This document shows positions 52,684 to 61,363 of a stretch of DNA of 64,000 nucleotides, in pieces. The notes beneath the pieces were generated by a model. The model ran no database searches, was not told the origin of the DNA, and was given only the letters and a program-made list of their open reading frames with translations. Location: NCBI GenBank assembly GCA_034421575.1, contig DAOUKG010000044.1:38668-102667 (forward strand), in the 5' to 3' direction. The first letter of the stretch is position 1, and each line of letters starts with the position of its first letter. Made by a program: the position numbers and the translations under genes. This stretch comes from VXLM01 sp034421575 (GTDB lineage: Bacteria > Chloroflexota > Dehalococcoidia > Lucifugimonadales > VXLM01).

Positions 52684-53961
52684 ATGAAGAACGAGACGGC
52701 GTTCTCGATGGACACGTCAAGCATCAAGTACGGTCCCGGCGTTACGCGAGAGGTCGGGTACGAGATGCACCGGCTGGGCGCCCGCCGGGTGATGGTCCTG
52801 ACCGACGCGCGCATGGCGCAGAGCGAGGCCGTCTCCGTGACCATGAACTCGCTCAAGGCCGAGGGCCTCGACGCCGTGCTCTACGACCGGGTGCGCGTTG
52901 AGCCTACGGACGTATCGTTCAAGGAGGCCATCGAGTTCGCCACGGACGGCAGGTTCGACGGGTTCGTCGCCGTGGGCGGCGGCTCCAGCATGGACACGGC
53001 TAAGGCCGCAAACCTGTATTCCACGTACCCGGCAGACCTTCTGACCTACGTCAACGCGCCAATAGGAAAGGGCGAACTCGTGCCCGGTCCTGTACGTCCC
53101 CTGATAGCGATTCCCACGACGACCGGAACCGGCAGCGAGACGACCGGCGTGGCGATATTCGACCTGCTTGAGATGAAGGCCAAGACGGGGATATCCCACC
53201 GGTCGTTGAGGCCCGTCATGGGCATCGTCGACCCCGACAACGTGCGCGACCTGCCCTCGATGGTCACGGCGTGCAGCGGATTCGACGTGCTGAGTCACGG
53301 GCTTGAGTCCTACACGGCCATGCCGTTTGGCCAGCGAGAGGCCCCGGGAAACCCCGGTCTACGTCCCTCCTACCAGGGTTCCAACCCGATCAGCGACGTT
53401 TGGGCGTTGAAGGCCGTCGAGATGGTGGCCGAGAACATGCACCGCGCCGTCCATGACCCCGATGACGCCGACGCGCGAGGACAGATGCTGCTGGCCGCCA
53501 CGTACGCAGGGGTCGGATTCGGCAACGCCGGATGTCACCTGCCACACGGGATGTCCTACCCCGTGTCCGGCATGGTCAGAAACTTCATGCCTGACGACTA
53601 CCCCGACGAGGAGCCGATGGTGCCGCACGGGATGTCGGTGATCCTGAACGCGCCCGCCGTGTTCCGCTACACCGGCCCTACCAATCCCGAACGACACCTT
53701 CACGCCGCGCGGCTGATGGGCGCAGAGGTGTCCGGCGCGGGCCCGGAGGACGCGGGTGACGTTCTCGGCGACGTCATCGTGAGGTTCATCCGCGACATGG
53801 GCCTGCCCAACGGACTCGGCGCGGTGGGCTACACGGAGAACGACGTGCCCGCGCTCGTCAAGGGTACGCTCCCCCAGCATCGCGTCACCAAGCTCTCGCC
53901 ACGTCCTGCCGAGGCCGACGACCTCGCACAGCTCTTCCACGACTCCCTCACCTTGTGGTGA
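52684..53961 (+). CDS. Iron-containing alcohol dehydrogenase, hydroxyacid-oxoacid transhydrogenase type
   Basis: This 425-residue group III alcohol dehydrogenase closely follows human ADHFE1/HOT, which oxidises 4-hydroxybutyrate while reducing 2-oxoglutarate. Shared segments include RVEPTDVSFKEAIEFA, VGGGSSMDTAKAANLY, APIGKG, TGTGSETTGVAIFD, YQGSNPISDVWA and LVKGTLPQHRVTKL. Metal ligands are in GFDVLSHGLESYT and NAGCHLPHGMSYPVSG. ATG 52684 gives the matching N-terminus. This high and continuous likeness makes the HOT-type function likely. It is downstream of the RAM-domain gene. Confidence 0.92.
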   Translation: MKNETAFSMDTSSIKYGPGVTREVGYEMHRLGARRVMVLTDARMAQSEAVSVTMNSLKAEGLDAVLYDRVRVEPTDVSFKEAIEFATDGRFDGFVAVGGGSSMDTAKAANLYSTYPADLLTYVNAPIGKGELVPGPVRPLIAIPTTTGTGSETTGVAIFDLLEMKAKTGISHRSLRPVMGIVDPDNVRDLPSMVTACSGFDVLSHGLESYTAMPFGQREAPGNPGLRPSYQGSNPISDVWALKAVEMVAENMHRAVHDPDDADARGQMLLAATYAGVGFGNAGCHLPHGMSYPVSGMVRNFMPDDYPDEEPMVPHGMSVILNAPAVFRYTGPTNPERHLHAARLMGAEVSGAGPEDAGDVLGDVIVRFIRDMGLPNGLGAVGYTENDVPALVKGTLPQHRVTKLSPRPAEADDLAQLFHDSLTLW

Positions 53962-54047
53962 TTGTGGGCGGCCTTCCGATCCGGTGCAGAGGGTGACCTA
54001 TACCAGTTAGTGGTAATACCACGGTATTCCGGCTGACCGAGCTTTCT

Positions 54048-54074
54048 GGATTCCGGCCTTCGCCGGAATGACGG
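54048..54074. repeat. Palindromic repeat GGATTCCGGCCTTCGCCGGA
   Basis: CCGG variant of the common hairpin, with ATGACGG after it, lying between convergent genes. The same variant is at 58156-58181. Confidence 0.75.
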
Positions 54075-54138
54075 TTGGGGGTCTCCGGCGCTGCACCGTG
54101 TTTGAAGGACTATACGGAGCAGTCATGACGGATTGGAT

Positions 54139-54558
54139 TTACTCTCTGGGTGGCTCGTGGATGCCAGCGTTCGGGTCGAGCGGATTGCCGCCGAAGAAGA
54201 GGTAGGCGAGGATGCCTTCGCCGATGTTCTTGGTGTAGTGCTTGAGGCCAGGGGGAGTGTAGACCCACGACCCCTTGGTGATGACGCGCTCCTCGTCGCC
54301 GACACGCATCAGGCCGGTCCCCTGCAGAACGTAGTAGTACATCGGGGTCTGGTGCTCGTGGGACTCGTAGACGCCTCCGGGGTGGAAGCTGTTTACTCCC
54401 ATTAGCCGGTCGTAGGTCTCCGAACCGGGCAGACGGTTCTCCATAGAGCCCATGTCGATGGACCTGTAGTGGCTGCCGTCCACCGCTACCAGGGTATGAC
54501 CCTGTTTCTGGTCCGTGAATTTCTTCCATTCGGACTCGTCGAATATATATTGGTACAT
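54139..54558 (-). CDS. Cupin domain-containing protein
   Basis: This 139-residue single-barrel cupin has metal-site residues in GGVYESHEHQTPMYYYVLQG (about 61-80) and a second motif in TPPGLKHYTKN (about 101), with the closing His. ATG start. Function unknown; it resembles neither half of the bicupin at 19447 beyond the fold. It stands alone, convergent with the HOT-type dehydrogenase gene. Confidence 0.85.
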   Translation of the reverse strand: MYQYIFDESEWKKFTDQKQGHTLVAVDGSHYRSIDMGSMENRLPGSETYDRLMGVNSFHPGGVYESHEHQTPMYYYVLQGTGLMRVGDEERVITKGSWVYTPPGLKHYTKNIGEGILAYLFFGGNPLDPNAGIHEPPRE

Positions 54559-54740
54559 GGGCGGTCCTCCTTCGTTACCTTATCGGGCTGCGCGTACTTT
54601 CTCATATAGGGCAAAGTGCGTAAAGCGGGAGAAAGTGGGAAATAGAAAATAGGAAGTATGGAGTGATCTGATGCCTGTTCGAATGGTGTATTGGATGGGT
54701 GGCAGGCGAGTTTATCGCCGGAGATCCGAGTCAGGTGGCA

Positions 54741-54980
54741 TCAGCCCTCCGGGAGTTGTTGGAATAAGATGAATAGCACCGCCGCGACTAGGAGCACTGC
54801 GAGACCTGGCCAAAACCATATAAGTGCCTCGAGTACACGCCAAGGCCAACCTATAGACTTGCCCTCGCCGATCTCTCGGGCGTGTCGCTCGATTTCTTCT
54901 GACCTGTCTTGCTCCTCCATGGCAGCTTTGTACTCTTGAGCATCCCTTGACATTCGAACGTAATCATGGTCATTCCACAT
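54741..54980 (-). CDS. Small single-helix membrane protein
   Basis: This 79-residue protein has a charged, helical N-terminal half (residues 1-45, many Glu/Arg/Asp) and a C-terminal hydrophobic helix (about 50-72) ending in FQQLPEG. ATG 54980 has AAGG 10 bases upstream; a GTG 6 bases earlier is also possible. Family not recognised. Looks like a tail-anchored protein. Confidence 0.55.
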   Translation of the reverse strand: MWNDHDYVRMSRDAQEYKAAMEEQDRSEEIERHAREIGEGKSIGWPWRVLEALIWFWPGLAVLLVAAVLFILFQQLPEG

Positions 54981-55180
54981 CGTCACACATCCTTCCGGTC
55001 TTCTCAGGAGTTCGGCTTCATTCGGCAGGGTTCACTCAACTCACTCAACCAGGACGATCTCCTGTGCCTTTTGTTCCAGTACTTCTCTTATGTGGAATTC
55101 TCGAACTTAAGGGCCATCCCAACGGAGGCTACGTCATCTTAGCGGAGGATTGGAGAGTTGGTCAACGAGTGGTCCGATTC

Positions 55181-55294
55181 GTAACTGTTCAGACTTCGTG
55201 AGATCCCTCGACGCACGCACAGGCACCGTCATACCCGCGAAAGCGGGTATCCACAGGGTGGGGGATGTTCGTCTCATCAACTCTGAACAGCTAC
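55181..55294. mobile_element. MITE-like element A4 (114 bp)
   Basis: The left end GTAACTGTTCAGACTTCGTG(AG) and the reverse complement of the right end (GTAGCTGTTCAGAGTTGATG(AG)) match at 18 of 22 positions, enclosing an ATACCCGCGAAAGCGGGTAT hairpin. It is the best-preserved copy. It fills the gap between the two small membrane-protein genes; the rest of that gap (54987-55180) shows nothing I can name. Confidence 0.65.
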
Positions 55295-55339
55295 TCCGAT
55301 TCCTATTGTGAATTATGCGCACTCCCGAGAGGGTGTAGA

Positions 55340-55570
55340 ATGATGGGCACCATGGAGGATTGGCTCGACAGGAACCTGAACGGCTACACGGCCGGACTGG
55401 GCACGGCGGCTGGGTTGATATTCGGGGCCTATGTCGCGTTCGGGGTGCTGGATGTTCATGTCCTGCCCCGCATCATCATCACGTACCTGGGAGCCGTCAT
55501 CGGCGTCTTGGTCGCGGCGGCCATTGCGACCCCGTTCACGCGCAACCGGGGCAAGCCCACGCTGCTGTAG
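55340..55570 (+). CDS. Small two-helix membrane protein
   Basis: This 76-residue protein begins at ATG 55340 (in-frame codons before it belong to the MITE-like element). It has two hydrophobic segments (about 16-37 and 45-64) and a basic tail (TRNRGKPTLL). No family recognised. It lies 28 bp before the amidohydrolase gene and may be co-transcribed with it. Confidence 0.55.
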   Translation: MMGTMEDWLDRNLNGYTAGLGTAAGLIFGAYVAFGVLDVHVLPRIIITYLGAVIGVLVAAAIATPFTRNRGKPTLL

Positions 55571-55598
55571 GGCATCGCCGGGAACAGTTGGAGCGCGG

Positions 55599-56492
55599 AT
55601 GACCATCGACGTACGTGACAAGCTGGTGGACGCGCATGTCCACGTCCACTCGTCGGATATTGAGAGCTACCCACTGACCCAGGGGTTCACGAAAGGCGAC
55701 TTCTGGTACCCGTCGATGACGCCGGAGGACTACACTCACTATGGTCGGCGCTTCGGTGCCGTGAAGGCGAACCTCGTTCAGCCGACGTGGTACGGTCTCG
55801 ACCACTCATACATCATCGACTGCATCGCCAACGCGCCGGGTCAGTACGTCGGGACAGGCATCGTGCCTGCCATGTCGGACGCGGCGCTGCCACCGCCGAA
55901 CAGGGCCATGTTAGCCCTCTCGGAGCGGGGCATCCGCGCATTTCGCATCAGGGGCGGGACCGCGAGGGCGGACTTCGGGATGGGCGCGAGGTGGATGGAC
56001 GCTCCCGGCTACGACGCCATGTTCGAGACGGCGGCGAATCACGGACTCGCTCTGAGCTTCCTCATGGGCCCGGACGACCTGCCGGAGATCGACAGGATGT
56101 GCAGCCGGTACCCCGATACGCGGGTCGTCATCGACCACGTGGCCGGCATCCGGGTGCGCGGCGGCAGCGTGAATGATAGGCAGGTAGGCGCGCTATGCGG
56201 ACTGGCGCGTCACCGGAATGTCACTGTCAAGCTGGGACCGTTCCACGTCCTGAGCGAACAACCCCCGCCATTCCTCGACCTGTTACCGCTGTTGCATCGT
56301 GTCATTGAGGCATTCGGGCCGGAACGGTGCATGTGGGAGACCGACGTGGGCGGCCCGGTGCCGATGTCGGAGCCGGAAGCGGTCTACGCCGCGACGGTGG
56401 AGTTGGTGCTGGAGCACGCGGACTTTCTGAGTGACGGGGACAGAGAGTGGGTGTTGTTCAGGACGGCGGAGGGGGTGTTTTTTGAGGGGTGA
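55599..56492 (+). CDS. Amidohydrolase family protein
   Basis: This 297-residue TIM-barrel hydrolase of the amidohydrolase-2 type has the metal-binding opening DAHVHVHSSD (about 11), a middle VVIDHVAGIR (about 176) and a closing MWETDVGGP (about 246) with the catalytic Asp. It belongs to the same broad class as the lactonase-like enzyme at 8399, but without its HFWD/GSDWP signature. The ATG at 55599 gives a standard N-terminus. Substrate unknown. Confidence 0.85.
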   Translation: MTIDVRDKLVDAHVHVHSSDIESYPLTQGFTKGDFWYPSMTPEDYTHYGRRFGAVKANLVQPTWYGLDHSYIIDCIANAPGQYVGTGIVPAMSDAALPPPNRAMLALSERGIRAFRIRGGTARADFGMGARWMDAPGYDAMFETAANHGLALSFLMGPDDLPEIDRMCSRYPDTRVVIDHVAGIRVRGGSVNDRQVGALCGLARHRNVTVKLGPFHVLSEQPPPFLDLLPLLHRVIEAFGPERCMWETDVGGPVPMSEPEAVYAATVELVLEHADFLSDGDREWVLFRTAEGVFFEG

Positions 56493-56517
56493 GGGAGATA
56501 GGGGCCTTTAGGTTGAA

Positions 56518-56766
56518 TCACCGGAATTTGGCAAGGAAATCGCTGTGGGGGATCTCAAGCGAAGCGAGAATGCTGCTCAAAGTTCCCTTAGGCATCGCTT
56601 TTCGCCCAAGAATTACAGAGGCAACCAACATACGCCCGTCGGCTCGTCGCCTCTGGTATGCGACGTGACTGCCGCCTTTGCCTTTCCCTCTTGGTTCGCA
56701 GCCCAACCGCTTGAGGGTAGCAGTGAGTTGACGACTAGAACAAATAGGCAACTCACTGTATGGCAT
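56518..56766 (-). CDS. hicA: HicA-family toxin
   Basis: This 82-residue mRNA interferase of the dsRBD-like HicA fold has the active His in GKGKGGSHVAYQRRR (about residue 34) after RLGCEPRG. It lies 12 bp after its antitoxin gene on the same strand. When free, HicA cuts mRNAs and tmRNA. Confidence 0.88.
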   Translation of the reverse strand: MPYSELPICSSRQLTATLKRLGCEPRGKGKGGSHVAYQRRRADGRMLVASVILGRKAMPKGTLSSILASLEIPHSDFLAKFR

Positions 56767-56778
56767 AACCGCCTAGCT

Positions 56779-57087
56779 CTACGCAGGCACCGGAATTGGG
56801 TGCCGAGAAACTTTCATGAACTTATCTATTGGCAGAGGCCTAGGAGTGGTTTCTTCGACATTGACGTGAAGAATCTCAATGCCCCGTTCACTAAACACCC
56901 GTTCCCTCTCACCGAGCTCCTCCAAGGCGTTCAGGTGGACATTGATAGCCTCCTCAAGGTTTTCGAATGCCTCCTGAATTGTGTCGCCACAACTCGCTGT
57001 ACCAAGTTCGGGGCATGTAGAAACGAACATCTCGCCCTCTGGCTCGACAACCGATGTCAGAACGATAATGTCCCCTGCGGGGCTCAT
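56779..57087 (-). CDS. hicB: HicB-family antitoxin
   Basis: This 102-residue antitoxin has the partial RNase-H-like HicB fold: VVEPEGEMFVSTCPELGTAS (about 13-32), then GDTIQEAFENLEEAINVHL, the usual helix of the family. A separate helix-turn-helix is not evident; the C-terminal part ends in basic/Pro-rich residues. GGAGGT lies about 7 bases before the ATG. It precedes hicA, the reverse of the commonest order. The 260-bp gap upstream (57088-57348) is AT-rich and shows no named feature. Confidence 0.85.
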   Translation of the reverse strand: MSPAGDIIVLTSVVEPEGEMFVSTCPELGTASCGDTIQEAFENLEEAINVHLNALEELGERERVFSERGIEILHVNVEETTPRPLPIDKFMKVSRHPIPVPA

Positions 57088-57348
57088 ACTAGACCTCCAT
57101 GTGGATGTGTAGGAGAGACGTACAGGCTACAGATGTACATCCCAAGCAGCACTTCGCATCGCCAGTCCGTGACAGGTTCACGGGTACGACATACATTTAC
57201 TATGCATCTAGCATATCGTATCAGCGTAGTGGAGTCCAAACTCCGTGTCGCGCACCGCAATAGAACACTGTTCTATATGTCAATACCCCTATAGTCGAGT
57301 GCCGACACATTTTCACGTGGACAGTTACCATCTCCTCATGCTCTCCAG

Positions 57349-58023
57349 CTACGTAAGCCGAGCCACCCTCTCCAAGACCTCCGGCCCATCATTCCTAGCC
57401 GAGTTCACCAGCGTGGAGACCTCGTAGGTTTCCATCGGCTCGTCGTCGTAGGGGGTGAGGACGCTGGTGAGGGCGTCGGGGTCGGTGACGGTGTCGTCGA
57501 GCCAGAAGTCTTCGAGGTCGCGGGGGAGGATGACTGGCATCCGGTCGTGGATGGGGCTGAGGAGGTCGTTGGCTGACGTGGTGATGATGGTGCATGACGG
57601 AATGAGTTCGCCGTCGGGGTCTCGCCACGTCTCCCAGAGTCCGGCGAACGCGAACGGCTCGCCGCTCTGCATGACGATTCTCATGGGCCTCCTGTCCGCT
57701 CCGATCTTCTGCCACTCGTAGAAGCCGTCGGCGAGAATCAGGCAGCGGCGGCGCGTCAGGGCGTTGCGGAAGGAGGGCTTTTCGGCGACAGTCTCCGTGC
57801 GGGCGTTGATCATGCGGCTGCCGATGGACTTGTCCTTCGCCCAATGAGGTATGAGTCCCCAGCGCATGTAGCCGCCGCGTCGATGCTCGTTTCCCACGAC
57901 CGTGAGAACGTCCTGGGTCGGGGCGATGTTGTACCTTCGCTCAAAGGCGTCCCAGTCGCCGTCGAACTCGAACCGCCGGGCAAGCTCCCCCAGATCCTCT
58001 ATCAGGCTGTATCGTCCGCACAT
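57349..58023 (-). CDS. SOS response-associated peptidase (SRAP/YedK family)
   Basis: This 224-residue protein has the SRAP/HMCES fold, which forms a covalent link with abasic sites in ssDNA through Cys2 (MCGRYS). Other conserved residues are Asn/Arg in INARTETVAEKPSFR (about 72-86), Glu in FYEWQK (about 101-106) and His in IHDRMPVIL (about 160-168). ATG start removes Met1 to expose Cys2. It protects abasic sites during replication. No lexA or recA nearby. Confidence 0.95.
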   Translation of the reverse strand: MCGRYSLIEDLGELARRFEFDGDWDAFERRYNIAPTQDVLTVVGNEHRRGGYMRWGLIPHWAKDKSIGSRMINARTETVAEKPSFRNALTRRRCLILADGFYEWQKIGADRRPMRIVMQSGEPFAFAGLWETWRDPDGELIPSCTIITTSANDLLSPIHDRMPVILPRDLEDFWLDDTVTDPDALTSVLTPYDDEPMETYEVSTLVNSARNDGPEVLERVARLT

Positions 58024-58155
58024 GGTGGGGGCAATTGTAGCGCTTTTGGTCGATGTGCCGTGGAGGACGGGAGAGCGGAAGGCGGGGCTTTGGCTATGCG
58101 GAAGCTTATGTCAATTTCGTGTGATAGCGCCGCAATCTCGCCGGCTGAATTTTCT

Positions 58156-58298
58156 GGATTCCGGCCTTCGCCGGAATGACGTTGGCCGATATGTGTCGTA
58201 ATGATCTACGGCGTAGTCAAAACGAACTGGCATTAGACTGCGTCGGAGCCCATTACTTACGTGGCAAGAGTGGTGACAGGGCAACCACAAGGGTCGCC
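58156..58298. repeat. Composite repeat in the 325-bp gap before the collagen-like gene
   Basis: The CCGG-type hairpin (58156-58181) is followed by CGTAGTCAAAACGAACTGGC (58212 on), an inverted match to 25235-25260, and by a GGGCAACC-ACAA-GGGTCGCCC palindrome (58278-58298). No gene here. Confidence 0.7.
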
Positions 58299-58347
58299 CG
58301 AACATCGAAAACTGGGAGATGTTGAATCTCTTGGACTATGAACCGTC

Positions 58348-59463
58348 TCAAGCTGACGCAAGTCCGGTCCCAATCCGGCATGAGACCGAGCAGTCCTCCG
58401 GTGTACCGCACATGCGGTGGTTTCCGGTGCCAAAGGACTCGAAGCCAAAGCCCTCTGGCGGCTTGGACATCGAGATGGCAAGCGAGGGGAAACGATCGGG
58501 ATTGCATGAATCTGACTCATGCTCGGAAATCACCATCAAAGGCGCGGTCGCCTCAGTGCCACGGATGCCGACTGACTTTAGCGCGAAGAGGCCGGGTTCG
58601 ATATCCGAGTCTCCGATGGATTTTTCGATTTCAATGGTCGCCTGAAAAGCGCCACGTGAATTCGCCACTGAGCTTCCGACTAGTGATTGAACAGGCGCGC
58701 CGTCGGCACGGGAACCTGTGACGAGGAAGATTCTCATCTCCTCTCCCGGCTTGGAGCCGGAACCCCACACGGTGGCTTTCTCTCCGATAATGACACAGCT
58801 TGCGAACAGACTTGCGTCAACAATTGGAGGCGGTGGGGGCGGATGCCAGTGGTAAAAACGCGTATCCGCAATCCTTGCCGGGGCGCTGGCTAGGCTCCCG
58901 TCGGCACCTCGGGCCATGACGGTAACCGCGTCCAGTGAAAGGAGGGTGTCTAGCGTTCGGTAAATGCCCGGGATACCGCTCAAGGGCGCTTCCAAGACCA
59001 GCCCGAACGCGCCGCTTCCGTTCGCAGTTGCGAAGCCCAGATTGGGATCGGGTCCGCCCTCCAGATCGATGTACACTTGCACCGGCTCGAACGGGTGAAA
59101 GCCGGAACCCCTGATCGTCAGATCATCTCCCCAATCGATATAGACATCGATTCTGTCTATCGTCACGGCAGCTCTGGGTGAGTTGCCGGGCGGACCCTGC
59201 GGACCTGGAAGGCCTGGAAGTCCTGGAAGTCCTGGAAGTCCAGGATGACCCAGCTCGCCGGGATGGCCTGGAAGGCCGGGGGGTCCCGGAGGGCCGGACT
59301 GACCGTAAGGGCCCTGCGGGCCGGGGTTGCCAGGGTTGCCAGGCTCACCGGGGTTGCCGGGGAGACCGGGCTTACCGGGAGGGCCTTGACAGGCCGTCAA
59401 AAGCAGAAGCAAGAGGCTCGATACCAGCCCCGCAAACACAGCTCGCCCTGGAGCTTTCGTCAT
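58348..59463 (-). CDS. Collagen-like repeat lipoprotein
   Basis: This 371-residue exported protein, from ATG 59463, has a signal peptide with lipobox LLTAC (Cys about 24) and then about 20 consecutive Gly-X-Y triplets (about 26-88; GPPGKPGLPGNPGEPGNPG and similar) rich in Pro, capable of a collagen triple helix. Two beta-sandwich segments of IPT/Ig-like character follow (DDLTIRGSGFHPFEPVQVYI, about 116; and about 230-320), separated by a HPPPPPP stretch. The C-terminal 50 residues hold four Cys. Likely a trimeric surface stalk or adhesin. Function and partners unknown. Confidence 0.85.
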   Translation of the reverse strand: MTKAPGRAVFAGLVSSLLLLLLTACQGPPGKPGLPGNPGEPGNPGNPGPQGPYGQSGPPGPPGLPGHPGELGHPGLPGLPGLPGLPGPQGPPGNSPRAAVTIDRIDVYIDWGDDLTIRGSGFHPFEPVQVYIDLEGGPDPNLGFATANGSGAFGLVLEAPLSGIPGIYRTLDTLLSLDAVTVMARGADGSLASAPARIADTRFYHWHPPPPPPIVDASLFASCVIIGEKATVWGSGSKPGEEMRIFLVTGSRADGAPVQSLVGSSVANSRGAFQATIEIEKSIGDSDIEPGLFALKSVGIRGTEATAPLMVISEHESDSCNPDRFPSLAISMSKPPEGFGFESFGTGNHRMCGTPEDCSVSCRIGTGLASA

Positions 59464-59532
59464 CTCAATCTTCGCCTTCGCTAGACCGGCAATCGTCTCA
59501 CAGCCCCAGTGCCTGCCTTTCGGACAGTAAGA

Positions 59533-59755
59533 TCGGGCGACCACAAGGGTCGCCCCTACGGTGGGATGGAGGGTCTTCCACCCTCACCGCAGCACTCTCG
59601 GACAAGAGGGCCTTCGACAGGCTCAGGACGAGCGTGCTTTCTCACAGCCACACGGCAGTTACTGACACCCCGGCATGGCCCCGTTCGGCCTGAGCTTGTC
59701 GAAGGGCACGCGGGGCGTAACGCTGCTCAGGGTGAACGGAATTCTGTTCAGTCTG
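59533..59755. repeat. Cluster of interspersed repeats
   Basis: A GGGCGACC-ACAA-GGGTCGCCC palindrome (about 59533-59553), a TTCGACAGGCTCAGGACGAG stem-loop arm (59609 on) and the AGTTACTGACACCCCGGCA ... GGGGCGTAACGCTGCTCAGG unit (59655-59741) fill the gap. A second TGAGCTTGTCGAAGGGC arm is inserted in the last unit. Copies at 2979 and 63883. Confidence 0.75.
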
Positions 59756-59758
59756 GCC

Positions 59759-61045
59759 CTAGAGCTTGTCGACCGCCGAGCGGAACCTGTCGAGGGTAAC
59801 GTCGATGTCGTCGTCGGTGTGGGCGGTGGAGACGTAGTATTTGGTGTCGCCCTTGAAGACGCCGCGTTCGAGAAGCAGGTCGTTGAGCTTCATCATCTTG
59901 GCCTTGTCGGCCTTCGCGGTGTCACGGTAGTCGGCGATGGGCTTGTCGTCGTCGGTGAAGTAGATGTCGAAGACGGTGTCGTGTCCAATTACCTGGGCCG
60001 GAATCTCCGCCTGGTCGAGGATTTCCTGGAACCCTTCGCGCAGGCGCTTCCCGCGTGCGAAGGTCTCCTGGTAGATGCCCGGCTCTCGGAGCACTTCGAG
60101 AGTGGCGAGTCCGGCAATGGACGCTACAGGATTGCCGTTCAGGGTGCCGACCTGCGGCATCGGGCCGGTCTCGTCGGCATGGGCAGAGTCGAAGACCTGC
60201 ATGATCTCACCCTTGCCCGCTACCGCCGAGAGCGGAAGGCCGCCACCGACGATCTTGCCGAGCGAGCAGAGATCAGGCGTCACGCCGTAGTGCTGCTGCG
60301 CGCCTCCGTAGGAGAAGCGGAATCCCGTCACGATCTCGTCGAAGATGAGGGGGATGCCATATTGGTTCGTGATGTCCCGCAGTCCTTCGAGGAATCCGGG
60401 CTGGGGCGAGATGACGCGCTGGAACGCCTCGACTATGACGCCGCCGATCTCGTCGTGGTACTTCTCGATGATGGCGGTCGTCGTCTCGAGGTCGTTGAAG
60501 GGGGCGACGAGCACCTCTTCCTGGATGGAGCGGGGGATGCCTGCCGAGTCCGGCTCAGGCCGGGGGAAGTCGATGAGCTTGGAGGGAGCGAGGCTCATGA
60601 GGGCGTACTCGTTCATGCCGTGGTAGCCGCCCTCGAACTTCAGGATCTTGTCGCGTCCGCGATAGGCGCGAGCCGCGCGCATGGCGAGCAGAGTCGCCTC
60701 CGTGCCGCCGCTGGCGAATCGGACCTGCTCTGCAGCCGGAATGGCGCGGCAGATCTCCTCGGCGAGGAGGATGCCCTCCTCGCTCAGGCTGAAGAAGGTG
60801 AAGCTCTTGCCCACGCGCTCGCGCAGCGCCTCGACGACCTTCGGATGAGCGTGCCCGATGAACATGGGACCGGACCCCAGGGCGTAGTCGACATACTCGT
60901 TGCCGCTGACGTCCCACACCTTGGACCCCTCGCCGCGTTCGATGACGACGTTCATGTGGATCGTGTTGCCGTTGCTGCCGCCCGGCATGAACTGCGAGAC
61001 CTTACCTAGAAGCTCGGTCTCCCGCTGGCTTTGTGATCGCTGCAT
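59759..61045 (-). CDS. Class III aminotransferase, glutamate-1-semialdehyde aminomutase-like
   Basis: This 428-residue fold-type I PLP enzyme of the HemL-like group has the PLP lysine in CSLGKIVGGGLPL (about 268) and the PLP ring Asp in IFDEIVTGFRF (about 241). The N-terminal FMPGGSNGNTIHMNVVIERG differs from true HemL (PGGVNSPVR). It may therefore be an amine or amino-acid transaminase rather than the heme-pathway enzyme. The ATG at 61045 is set by AAGGAGG just upstream; the open frame extends far beyond it only as antisense of pepA. No heme genes nearby. Confidence 0.88.
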   Translation of the reverse strand: MQRSQSQRETELLGKVSQFMPGGSNGNTIHMNVVIERGEGSKVWDVSGNEYVDYALGSGPMFIGHAHPKVVEALRERVGKSFTFFSLSEEGILLAEEICRAIPAAEQVRFASGGTEATLLAMRAARAYRGRDKILKFEGGYHGMNEYALMSLAPSKLIDFPRPEPDSAGIPRSIQEEVLVAPFNDLETTTAIIEKYHDEIGGVIVEAFQRVISPQPGFLEGLRDITNQYGIPLIFDEIVTGFRFSYGGAQQHYGVTPDLCSLGKIVGGGLPLSAVAGKGEIMQVFDSAHADETGPMPQVGTLNGNPVASIAGLATLEVLREPGIYQETFARGKRLREGFQEILDQAEIPAQVIGHDTVFDIYFTDDDKPIADYRDTAKADKAKMMKLNDLLLERGVFKGDTKYYVSTAHTDDDIDVTLDRFRSAVDKL

Positions 61046-61127
61046 TTCGCCTCCTTCTGATGGCTGCCTGCTGGGAATTATAGCAAAGGGAGAGGATTCA
61101 CCGCAGAGGGCGGGGAGTGGGAATCGT

Positions 61128-61270
61128 GGATTCCCGCCCCGTATCGTGGTACGGTGTGACGTTCGTTCGCGGGAATGACGGTAGTGAGGGTGCGCCGGTC
61201 GTTTTCGTGGCAGGGGGCAGGGTCTGCCTAGCACCCTCACCCCAGCCCTCTCCCGTTCGCGGGAGAGGGG
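61128..61270. repeat. Long-form palindrome and CCCTCTCCCG hairpin
   Basis: The nested-hairpin repeat (61128-61181) and a CCCTCTCCCGTTCGCGGGAGAGGG stem (61246-61269) occupy the 318-bp gap between the divergent aminotransferase and pepA genes. No gene found there. Confidence 0.75.
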
Positions 61271-61363
61271 GGCTTTAGCATTGGGATAGGGAGCAATTCG
61301 CAGTGGGACTCGCTTATAATCTGTTCGACACATTCCCCAAGACTTAGGAACAGGAGCGTAGGC

